Positions 48,982 through 58,468 of a stretch of 58,468 bases of DNA are shown here, piece by piece; the stretch's first letter is position 1; every line of letters begins with the position of its first letter. This DNA comes from Clavulina sp. PMI_390 (Eukaryota; Basidiomycota; Agaricomycetes; Cantharellales; Hydnaceae). The notes beneath the pieces were generated by a model. The model searched no databases, was not told the origin of the DNA, and saw only the letters and a program-made list of their open reading frames with translations. Made by a program: the position numbers and the translations under genes. The stretch covers positions 1,497 to 59,964 of the forward strand of contig WIDE01000149.1 in NCBI GenBank assembly GCA_015039315.1, in the 5' to 3' direction.

Positions 48982-49727
48982 ACCTTATTCAGAACCCCTC
49001 TCGCAGAACTTCGGGTGTCCAAAGCGTCAACTAATACCTTCTTTCTTTGTTGTTTTTCCTCTTCTTGTTAAGCATGTTCTCATTTTCTGGATGTTTTTGC
49101 AGCCGAACTCTTTACCACCAGAAGCTTTTCGTAGCCGCATCGAATACGAAGCAAGCGTTTGCTTCGCGGCTGTTGCACCTTGATACTTCCTTTCCTACCC
49201 CTGTCGTAACTCTTGTATAAGGCACTTCTTCGTGATTGTGTCCTTCGGGGATGTACTTATCACAGTTCCTAATAAATGTATCTGACTTTTGGGACCTAGA
49301 ACTTTGAGGCATCTCGTTTCGTTTGATATATGCGTGCTTGGACTCAGGCGACGACGATAGGATGGCTCGTACATGCCGGTGTCCGTAGCTAGGTCTAGTG
49401 AGTGGTGGTAAGGAAGAGCAGAGCTCCCTAAAGCAGTGTTGGTCCAACGTCACATGGATTCCCCATTGCGCCGCTGAACCAAGATGTATGAGGGGGAGTA
49501 CTGAACCACTGACAGACCGTACCCCAAAGGATGGCGCTAATAGAATCCAGATAGCAGTACTCGTTGTTAATTAATAAAGCATGATCCTCCGCGTCGATGA
49601 GCAGAATGAATACCACCGAGGCGTTCACCAAGTGGCATGGCCATCCATCAAAAGAAAATAGTTGGGGATGTCATGCCCTGCAACTTGCACAATCTAGGTC
49701 GTGTTGAGAATATCAGGGATCGAGGGT
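48982..49727. other. 3' flank of chitinase copy 4
   Basis: It contains the shared 3' block (about 49239-49292: TGTCCTTCGGGGATGTA, then ATGTATCTGACTTTTGG). No gene is seen. Confidence 0.5.
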
Positions 49728-51343
49728 TCATGAGTAGGTTTCTGAGCAGTAGGTCCAAGTCGACAGTAAAACGAAACTTACCTCGAAACCTGGAACACTG
49801 CTCCGAATGTGTTCTAAAGCATCAAAGGAGTTCACCTTCAATAGCTCGGCGATCTCACGGGTAGTGGTTAGCCTAAAAGATGATTTTCCTTTTGTTCTTG
49901 CTTGAAGGAAACTCTGGAGTGTGCTCGGTAACTCCTCTGGTATTTGGGGTAGTGTGAGGACCCCGAACTCCACCATCTTGGGGAATAACGGCTTAGTGCT
50001 CCCTCCCCCCGACGTGGTCGAATGCTCAAAGAGAGGATCCAGACCAATTAATGGAGTCTTTGTGTGACTGTGATAGAAGGGTTCAATGACGTGTAGCACC
50101 GTGATTTGTGGAAACGTCTGCGACTGGGGCAGATTCCGTGTCAGATGCTAGGAACAGATGGATGAGACAGACTTACAATGCAGTTCCATATTGAGAGACT
50201 ATCTTCAGGAGACGGGGGGCGAATATTTAACAAGGTAAAAGATTGGACTTGAGGAGCATGGAGGGATGTCGCCAGTCGAATAAATCTCTCCTGCCACCGA
50301 AGATCGACCTTCGAATACACGTCATCCACTCCTCCCAGCTCCAGGCGTACTAGCCTGGGGAGATCTATGTCTATCACGTCGTTGTCCCAGAGCGCATTAA
50401 GACGGCGAGTCAACAATCTGAGATGCACAAGCCCAGTACACGACATGATCAGCTGCACCCATTTAGTCCATGAGGCCCATGATGTGTTAGGAGCACATGT
50501 CAAAGAAAGCAAGGCAGAGGCATCGAAACCTCTGACCCTAGCATTGACAAGACAAAGGGTATTTAACTTTGGTGATAAAGGAAAGCCGACTGGTAAGAGG
50601 CGCGGGCCTCTCATTCGCCACGCGGGATCACGGATAACAAGCGTTTCAAGCCTTTCCAAGTTTTGAAGAGAAGCCCACGCAGGAATCACAGAGAGATTCA
50701 GGCTTTGCAGGTCCAGGGTCAGATGGCTGCATTGTGTGATGGTTGCTAATAGCTCCGCTTCCAGCCCAGCACGTTTCGTTTCATCCCCTTGGGGTTTTGG
50801 GCTGAAAGCCAATGATAAAAGGTATTCTGAGATGCGTACGGTGAGAGCCTTGCCTCTAGAGCGCGCGCGCCAGCTACGGACGACGTCCAGATCGCGTGTA
50901 GTATACCTGTCGAGTTTCCAGCTTGTAAATAGCGCTGGCATTCCGTTTACAATATCGCGCCACGATGAGCAAACGGAAATGAGTTTAAGGATACGCCTGT
51001 CATGGACATAATTCTGATCGTGAAGCACAAAACAGAATATGTCGCTCAGGAGGGAAGGCGTGAGTGCCGCGATCGGCGCAAGGGAAGTGCGAACTTGGGC
51101 TGCACAAGTCTGGAGATGCTGTCGAGCCTTGCAGAGCTGAAGAATCAGACCATCAACGCGCCTGGCACAGTCTTCCAGGGTATCAGCCATCGCGACCGTT
51201 GAAGCATAGGATGCATCGCGAAGACTTGGTTCAAGCGCAAGGGTGGGAGGGGGTATTGGGATTGGCGACATGAATTCTTTCAACCAAGAAGTCATCGAAT
51301 GATCAATACATTCCCAGAGATCGGGATCAGCTGCACGCAGCAT
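49728..51343 (-). CDS. F-box-like leucine-rich protein D
   Basis: Two exons, 51343-50177 and 50147-49728, encode 528 residues. The 29-base intron between them (GTAAGT to CCTAG) is far shorter than its neighbours, so the acceptor or the start of exon 2 may lie elsewhere, although the frame is open on both sides. Start MLRAADPDLWECIDH, helical region with repeated Cys, F-box-like motif TSLAPIAALTPSLLSDIFCF, then ISVCSSWRDIVNGMPALF and Leu-rich repeats (FPLSPKLNTLCLVNARV, IDLPRLVRLELGG). Its 5' neighbour on the same strand is the intact secreted-protein gene whose relics accompany the other F-box copies. Confidence 0.83.
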
Positions 51344-51825
51344 CGTGAGTGAGGCTTAGCGGACTGTGAAGGTGGTTGATGGGTGTGAGAAGAACATTGA
51401 GTGACCAGTAGTGACAAGCGGTCAATACTCAAGCTGATCAACCCGAACAGCGATTAAGAATAAATCTAGTGATTCGTTCGCTACTAGTTGACACTCGTGG
51501 AGGAGAGTATACAGACTATAGTATTCTTGACGACCCAAAATAGAGATAGTTGAGCCTCCACCGTGCTAAGGTGATGCCAATATCTAGCATCAATATCAAA
51601 GGAAAGAAGGTTTACAGCTTTGGGACCTAGTCGTATACGTAACATAGATAAAATCAAGCATTGATATCCACACAGCGTGCCCCAAAGATAAAATCCACAA
51701 TTATCGATGACAGAATTCCGACACCATGTACAGCACAGTCGAATAATCATCCTCTGCGAGAGAATATGTTGTCAGCCATCATCGCTCGCCCAAAGGGCAT
51801 CCAAACGCCCCCTGATATAGTAAAG
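51344..51825. other. Short intergenic region between F-box D and secreted-protein gene
   Basis: An 88-residue minus-strand open frame (51484-51750) shows no coding character or relation to the equivalent spacer at 20.4-21.4 kb. Nothing else is seen. Confidence 0.4.
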
Positions 51826-53290
51826 TCACATACCTCTTGCACTCAAGCTAACCTCCACCCTCACGCGCGGCGTCCCAGCTACAACATAGAACGTGCCCTC
51901 GCTGAATCCCAGTCTAACACAGTTATCGACGGTCCTCTTTGACGCTCGCGTCCCGCAATGCATATGGAGCGTCGAGGGATCGGACAAGTCTGGAGCAGGG
52001 TGCGTGTATCCTAGCAGCTCCCTATAGCTGAATGGCGAGTTGAGAGGACGGTCATCCTCTTCTGAGAAGGAAGTTTCTTCTTCTTGTTCATCCTCGAAGT
52101 GGTGGTAGCTGGGGTCATGCTGCCCATGAACTGCCGCTGACCCATGGGTGGCGTCATCACAGGGTATCACAACGGCATACTGCTCAGCTCGATATCCAAC
52201 ATCAATCACCCGCAATAGCACATCATGCGTGAAGTTCATCGGTATAGTCCCTAGCTCATCAGCGGTAATATTGATACCCTCACTCTGCTGCTGCCGCTGC
52301 TGGAGACGAAGAAGGTGAGGGGAAGGTACACGAAGGGATGTCCATGGAACGAGGACCTCGTCGTGCGTGCAGGGGGGTGTAGGAGTGGGAAGTGGGGGTG
52401 GACAGTAGGAGATGGAGACTGATTCGGTTGCGGTGGATGTGGAGGTTGAGAAGGATGTTGTGAAAGAGGTGAGGGTAGTCGTTTCGGTAGCTGTCGTAGT
52501 GGATGGTTCAAGCGTGACGAAGTGAGTGGTCGTGGTGGGTTCCACAGCCTAAACAAACGTAGGAAGAGATAGGGTCAGTATAGAAGGAGAGATGATGATA
52601 AAATGGACGAACATATGAAAGAGTTGGCGCGGCTGGAGTTTCCGTCATCGTCACCGTGACGGTTCGCGTTTTCTCTGGTTGCGCATCCTGTATCAGAGAT
52701 AACCCGGGAGTCGAGAATATAACATCGAAGCCCTTTCCAATATGCCATTCTTCCCTTCGCATCACCACATCCCAGCTCGCCGTCGCTCCCAGACGGGGAG
52801 TTGGCACAAGGAACGTGCTCGCATCTGACGTGATGAACGTCGCCGTCGTAACTCCATGTTTAACACGGATGGCTTCCAATGTAGCAGATGGGAAGGAAGG
52901 TGGAGGGGTAAGAGTTGGAGACGCGGCAGATGACGGGGACGATAATAATGATGGAGAGTTCGTGAGCGGTTCTTCTTGAATGGGCACTTCAATCGTGCGC
53001 TCGATTTCACCAGCATCTCCGGTGAGATATATCGTCCGCACTGGAGAAGGGTTCGAAGTTTTCGTCCCAGTGGGTAGAACGATCTCAAGTGATGTTGTCC
53101 CGTAGACCACAATAGAAGGAGCTTGTTCTGCGCATCCCAGGCGCTCGCAAGCATCGCCTAGTTTGAATATAGTCGGAGGGGCATGAAGTGCGTTGGGTTC
53201 GTCTGCGAGGGCATGAACGGCACATGTAAGCCACAAAGCCGTAGCTGATAGCCAAAGCTTCAAACTTGGTTGGGGACGCCGTCCGTTCAT
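51826..53290 (-). CDS. Secreted Ser/Thr/Pro-rich hypothetical protein
   Basis: Function unknown. Two exons, 53290-52613 and 52548-51826, in phase 0 with an unusual GTTCGT donor, give 466 residues. The N-terminus MNGRRPQPSLKLWLSATALW, then LTCAVHALA, is a clear signal peptide. A domain with paired Cys (GDACERLGCAEQ) follows, then a Ser/Pro-rich stretch, a Thr-rich linker (ETTTLTSFTTSFSTSTSTAT), YCPPPLPTPTPPC, and a C-terminal domain with four Cys and an acidic run (EDEQEEETSFSEEDD). It has no GPI-like end. The layout suggests a wall-bound or exported glycoprotein. The ATG at 53288-53290 was chosen because it opens the signal peptide. Broken relatives lie at 21.4-22.1 and 29.7-30.2 kb. Confidence 0.75.
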
Positions 53291-54491
53291 GACGTCGTAA
53301 CAAGTGATACAGAACTCGCTGAGCCTCACCTACTGCCCAGAGCTGGGGCTTGTGGGTTGCAGTGGACGGTAGACTGGGGCGGGCAGAGCGAGTAATAACT
53401 CGGACTTGAACCTCCTGACAATTGACATGATTTTCATAAGGATTGTGTGAAGCATGGCAGTAACAACTTTGCGCCGAGAAGTTGGCCTCTCGCAGCTATA
53501 CAGAGTTGTCGTCCTCGATATTGGACGCACCATTGATGCAGTCCATGTTTGAGGGTCTCGGACTTAGAGAAGATGGAACGTCCACAGAAATGAGACGGCG
53601 AAAGAGTGACCGTGGGAATTCTGTCTGGCCTGAGAGAACGATGGGCCCGACCATGATGCATCATTGCATGACTAACATCTGTATGCTTGGATCAACCATG
53701 AGGACTGAAAATCTCTAAATTGATCAGCAATTGTTTCCGGACGTGTTTTTGATATGTGCTGAGTGATGTCTCCCACCTCGGCGCTTCAGGCTATTGGTGT
53801 GAAGTCATATACTGCGTCACTGGAGGGCCAACTGCATGATAATTGACTTTGGTTCATATTATTCTAAAGCACAGCACCGGCCGCAGCGCCGAGGAGGCCC
53901 TCGCCTCGGGTTCAGAGTCTCGGCTCCTCCCCGAAGTGCGGAGCATTACTTTTCTTTTTGCTCCCGACACCGGCTTATATCGCAATTTCATTAAGGCAGT
54001 GCTCAGATAAGAGCATAAAATCCAAAGAGAATATATGGGGAGGTTGGGCGCAGCCGCCGGCCGCGGGGACATGGCGCTCATCGCACTCGGGCATCCATCA
54101 CCCGGGCTTGACGAGGGAAATGATGTCAGTGATGCGATGGAAAACCAAGGCCGTCTACAAGGCGTTTTTTGGAGTAGCAGCAAACCGTAGAGACGTAAAA
54201 ATGAGGGGAATGTTTCTGATAATAATCGCTATAAAAGAGGGCAAATGTGCCAGTGACATTGATTCATTTGAGAGACATGACCCAAATGGACGGGATATCG
54301 CGCTATTTACATGTGTTGACGCAGTACGGGCTCGCCGTCGATAGACCGGGACGATAATCCTGTGCCGGGATATCTGCTCCATCCCTTATACGACCTCCCA
54401 TCTGTTCTGCTTGCTTTTTGATCTTTCTGTGTCCTGCTCTTTGTGCTTTCCACCCCTCTCCTCTCCTCACGACCGCCACGCCCTCTCAACC
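53291..54491. other. Divergent intergenic region, two promoters
   Basis: It lies between the minus-strand secreted-protein gene and the plus-strand membrane-protein gene, so it holds both promoters. Open frames present are short and unsupported. A GC-rich patch at 53870-53940 (CCGGCCGCAGCGCCGAGGAGG) stands out but has no assigned role. Confidence 0.4.
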
Positions 54492-57200
54492 ATGACACGA
54501 CGAGCACTATTACATGTACCAAGTACTGTAGCAACAATAGCATGGGCGCTCATCTCGTCCATGGGCGCACTAGCCCACCCTACTGCAGTAATGCAGCTCC
54601 AGCCACGCCAGAGTGATTCGTCCTCTGGTGGAAGCAACACCAGTAGTACGACTATTATCGTTGAGTATCATTCAATTTGCAATGTTACGCTTGGGCCACA
54701 CCATCCTCACCCAGTCCCTATGCCATGTCATAATGGTTATCCTGAAAACTTCTCTCTCTTTAGGTCGCAGGCGTTGCATCAGCCGTCGTCGTCGTGCTCT
54801 TTATTGCTACCGTCGGCATCCGTAAAATGCGAACGGCCCAGACCGCCCAAGCTGCGGAGACTCGGCGACCGGGCACCACAGCGCAGGCAATCCTATCTGC
54901 CAATCCATCATCCACGGCCAACGGCAACTCGACTACCACAACGACCACTGCGACTAATGCTAATGGTACTGCGGCGCCCGCTGCTCGTCGTGCTCGACGT
55001 AATCGGTTCGTGTGCCTTGAATCTATATTATATTATCACATGGCCATTTCATCTCACTTTCTCCGCAACATAGGCGAAGAGCCAGTCAAATCAGCACAAA
55101 GTCCCTTCCGGCGTACAATGAAGAGCCTGGCGACGAGGAGCTCGTCCTTGTGCAGTAAGTCATGCGCGATATATCATGCATCAGATGGCGACTAGCGATT
55201 GGCGGCGCCCGTGTGTGCCCCTTACCTAAATGCTCACCATTTGCTTCCCCGCCTTATTTTGATTCATTCAGACGTGTGAACGAGCCAGAAGATCTTCAGG
55301 CTGATGAGTACGTCCACAATTCTTGATCATTTTGGCTGTGCTTGACGGCTGACAGCTGACGTTTCTCGATCTCTCTCCTGCTAGCCATGGCGATGATGAT
55401 GATGAGGATGATACCCCTGGCGCAGACGAATCTCAGGTCACTATCACGTCAATCCCTGCCCCATCCATTGCTCTCCCTCGACCCACACATCGTGTCAACC
55501 CTTCCGTCGACTCGGTAGCCACCGGTTCCGCAGACACACATGGCAGCAATCAGTCACAAATCAACCTCCTGAGCCACTCGCATTCGCGAACCCTGTCAAA
55601 CTCACCTTCGTATATCGACGTACGTGGAGAAGCACCGCCATATGCTGAACGCAACTCGGGGAGCGATGAATATACGGATGTCATGCCGAGACCTGTTACG
55701 GCTGCCAGTCAAAACCGAAGGAGCATTACGAGCCGGATGTTTGGGTTCTTCACTGGTGGTGGTAATGGTGCGAACGGGAGACCACAGTCGGGTCATGAGC
55801 ATCAGCGCTCGGGCTCTGTCCCCATGCTCCACCTCACGGAAGCGGACCCTGCGACCCGTCCTCGGGCTGACACAAACACCACCACTACGTCTACCGGCGC
55901 CGGTTCAACAGAAGGAGAGAGGCATAGCCTCTTCCTCTCGCGCTCGCGCTCCCCATTAGGCGTCCCGATCATGAGCGCCAACACGAATGCCTCGTCCGCG
56001 TCACTCGCTCCCTCAGCGTTCAGCCATAATCGTAATCGATCAGGATCGTCGCTGAACACGATGGACCCTTCTGCACGCGGACACTTGACTTCTCCCTCGA
56101 CGTCATCTATTTCCAGCCCCTTGGTGCACACTGTTACTCGGACAGACTTCCGCTTCCCTAAAGCTGGCCCTACGCCCGATCAGCTCAAGTTCTTGAGCTC
56201 ACGGGAGACGTTGGGCAGGTTTGGTGTGCCGTTCGGAGAGGAGGCTGAGAGGAGTTATCCTAGCGAGCGACCACCGCCCTTCCAGGCTTCGACATCTGGA
56301 GAAGCGAGTGGGAGTGGTGGTGCTGGGCAGCAGCAGTTGGATGATGAGGACCCGATCAGGATGAGAGCACGTCCGGCAAGTTGGGTGCGCAACTTGACAA
56401 GGCCGTTCGCGGCTGAGGACGAGATAACGGAGACTACGCGCGAACCTGCTACTCCTGCTGATGCAGAGGCCGAAGCAGAGGCTGTGGATGCGAAGGGAGA
56501 CGCCGAGGCTAATCGCCAAGCATCCACGTCCACTGCCGCTACGTCCCCTACTATCAACACCACGAATCTCATCCAGCCGACGAAGGGTAGCAGGATATCA
56601 GCCATTCCTGAAGTGCCTACGCCCATCTCGCCGACGAGCCCTCCGTCGCAGCAGATCCCTGGTCGCACGCACGCACATGCCGACTCACTCCACGGCTCGC
56701 TATCTGCACGCAACTCGCTTGTGTATAGGAATTCCCTGACGGCGAAGCGCCAGTCTCAGCACTTGCAACAGCAACTGCAGCAGTTACAGGAGCAAGGGCC
56801 AACACCGAAGCTGCCAGAAGACATCCCACTTCCTTTATCTGCGCACCCGTCCATACGGTCGACGGTCTCGAGGTATCATTCGACGAGGGATCATCATGAT
56901 GGGTCTTCGCCTAGCACACCTACGATGTCGACCCCGAATGAGTTTGGCGAGATGATACCGATGCCGGCGGTTGGAGAAGAGGGTGTTGAGGGTGCAAGTG
57001 GGAGTGGGTTGGAGGCTGCGAGGTCACTGAGCGTCGCTTCGGCGCATACGCCTCGGTCATCTAGTGGCAGGTCGAGAGCGAGCTCTGTAGACTCGTTCGT
57101 GTCTGCGCCCGATACTGTCCGACATGGTGAAGATAGTGGGGGAGCATCACCGAGGGGCGAGCCCGAGTCCGCAGTGACAGCTTCAACGCCTACATCATAG
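54492..57200 (+). CDS. Single-pass membrane protein with long disordered tail
   Basis: Function unknown. Five exons: 54492-54659, 54764-55005, 55074-55154, 55272-55307, 55385-57200; 780 residues. Signal peptide (TVATIAWALISSMGALA), a short Ser-rich outer segment, then a transmembrane helix (VASAVVVVLFIATVGI) from about residue 57. The rest should be cytosolic. It includes two compact motifs, ISTKSLPAYNEEPGDEELVL and DVRGEAPPYAE, set in otherwise disordered Ser/Pro-rich sequence with an acidic patch (HGDDDDEDD), a Gln-rich coil (QHLQQQLQQLQEQ) and many RxxS sites (RSRASSVDS). I recall similar motif pairs in uncharacterised basidiomycete membrane proteins, but give no function. A small-exon splicing pattern was needed to recover the first motif. 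Confidence 0.8.
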
Positions 57201-57500
57201 TCTCCTGGGTTCATTGTGTTGAAGATACCCCATTCATATTTTCCACCCTCTCATCTCTCTCTTCCTCCCATCTCACGTTATTCCATCTCATCTCACCTTG
57301 ACGACACTCATACACATACTACCTCATCACGCATCAAAATGTCTGCTTGCTTTGTCGGATTTCCACTTTAATCTCCCTGCATATTAGCTTACGGTACAAT
57401 CCAAGTTATTCTTTTCTGCAATCCACCCTTGACAGCCTTTGTGATTGGCCCGTTTTGGTTGGTTCACGATAGATATCCCCACACGAAATGACTGCCTCGG
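57201..57500. other. 3' flank of membrane-protein gene
   Basis: Pyrimidine-rich 3' UTR-like sequence (CATCTCATCTCACC words). No gene is seen. Confidence 0.4.
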
Positions 57501-58049
57501 AGTTGAGGCTTCTCCAAACAACATCAACATGAGCCTCCCTCCGACATCACCAAGTATCAGCTGCACGGAATATCTCGGGTGTTCATATAATCTGATGGAA
57601 TCTCAGGAAGTGAAAAGTCAAAGAATGGTTGTCAACTGTCCAGTAGATGCCGCCTACAGCGAGCGCAGCTGCAATGCTAATGGTTATCAAGATTGGCGCC
57701 CTATCAGAAAACTCACACCCTCGCTATTCAGCAATTCTTTTCCTGGGCAGCGGGGCCTCTAGGTCTGATGGCTGTGCGGGATGATATTGAAGATAAGCAA
57801 ACAGTTAAGCGGAAACTCGCTCATATCATGTGTGTCTGCCGCTTGTGGCATGAGCTTGTCAACAGCATTTCAGAGCTATTCATGCATCTATCCTGGCCTG
57901 ACCTCAATGATTCCTGCCTTGACCAGTCCTACATGAATCTCATAAAATACCTGAAAGAATGTGCTAAAACACAACCTCTTGATATATCTATCAGCAATGA
58001 CAACACACAATGTATTTTTTGGCAGGCTCATACAGCCATTGGTTGTTAG
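57500..58049 (+). pseudogene. F-box-like relic E
   Basis: Two overlapping frames together resemble the start of an F-box-like protein. One frame reads RPIRKLTPSLFSNSF (F-box-like) and ends at a stop; another continues from about 57700 with VCRLWHELVNSISELFMHLS and LNDSCLDQSYMNLIKYLKEC, then stops at 58047. The frame change within the F-box region and the abrupt end next to a repeat-bearing element indicate a dead fragment. Confidence 0.6.
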
Positions 58050-58468
58050 GACCATAATCTTGGACTGGAGATAGCAAAGATGGCACAACAGGATGCTGAA
58101 TTGGCTTGTTGCACATACACACATCTGGGTATCACCTTGCTATCCAGGTTTGCTTGTGCCTTCTTACTTTGGCTACCAGAAAGACACTGCCTGATGCAAA
58201 AAAGTAGTTGTTCCCCAGAGGTTTGGCTTATTTCCCCAGAGAGGGCAATTGCTCCCTGGAGGGGGGTAATTGTTCCCCGGAAGGGGTGTAATTGTTCCCC
58301 GGAGCAGTTGGTTGAGTTCTGTAGGAATCCGGGGCAGGGCCCATCGGGATGGAAGACAGAACTAAAGATTATAACTACTACGGAGACAATATATATACAC
58401 AAAAGCAATTGAGCTTATACTCTAACACACCCCCATAAGCGAGAACGCAATGCGCAACACAAAAATGA
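58050..58468. mobile_element. Possible LTR-type element end
   Basis: The sequence changes character immediately after the F-box relic. It holds the short repeats above, then a TATATATA stretch (58390) and ends TTATACTCTAACACACCCCC near 58416-58436, a form I associate with LTR ends of fungal copia-type elements. No coding part or second LTR lies in the window, so the assignment is tentative. Confidence 0.3.
58206..58304 (+). repeat. Five degenerate short repeats around TTCCCCxGAG
   Basis: Units near 58206, 58228, 58246, 58267 and 58289, each built on (AA)TTGTTCCCCxGAG, spaced 18-22 bases apart. The last two units (TAATTGTTCCCCGGA) are nearly identical. Confidence 0.65.

Noticed and set aside
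58206..58304. CRISPR-like spaced repeats.
   Set aside because: Units are short, degenerate and without unique spacers of constant length, and the host is a eukaryote.

Overview
The window is nuclear DNA of a filamentous fungus, almost certainly an agaricomycete basidiomycete. Genes are dense and on both strands, with many introns of about 45-90 bases (GT-AG, CTNAY-like branch sites close to the acceptor) and exons as short as 9-19 bases. The gene content (secreted GH18-CBM5 chitinases, a secreted GMC oxidoreductase, F-box-like leucine-rich proteins) fits soil or plant-associated basidiomycetes such as the Rhizoctonia/Ceratobasidium group; that placement is inference. All exon models were derived by eye from reading frame and splice sites. 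Coordinates of CDS entries run from start codon to stop codon and include introns.

Layout. 1-8.7 kb: the 3' end of an acidic zinc-finger-like gene, a small lysine-rich gene, a tRNA-Asn half, an eight-segment membrane protein with a long proline-rich tail, and histone H4 in six exons. 10-15.3 kb: two tandem secreted GH18 chitinase genes. 15.9-25 kb: an NAD(P)-dependent reductase, a tRNA-Met-like gene, an F-box-like gene, the relic of a secreted-protein gene, and an intact secreted GMC oxidoreductase. 26.5-30.2 kb: a decayed second copy of the F-box block, a third F-box remnant and a second relic of the secreted-protein gene. 30.7-39.6 kb: acetyl-CoA synthetase, convergent with an aromatic-amino-acid decarboxylase, followed by a CoA-dependent acyltransferase-like gene. 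41.6-49 kb: two more GH18 chitinases, with an F-box-like gene after each. 51.8-57.2 kb: the intact secreted Ser/Thr/Pro-rich protein whose relics lie elsewhere, and a single-pass membrane protein with a long disordered tail. 57.5-58.5 kb: another F-box-like relic and a repeat-bearing element end.

How it works together. Two gene families shape the region by duplication. The four GH18 genes share all seven intron positions, promoter and 3' flank, and a palindromic promoter motif whose arms are unchanged even in the copy whose centre differs. The F-box-like gene sits beside the secreted-protein gene in three places, intact at 49.7-53.3 kb and decaying at 18.4-22.1 and 26.5-30.2 kb. The ACS, decarboxylase and acyltransferase genes form a plausible small route from acetate and an aromatic amino acid to an acylated aromatic amine; this is inference from neighbourhood and family only.
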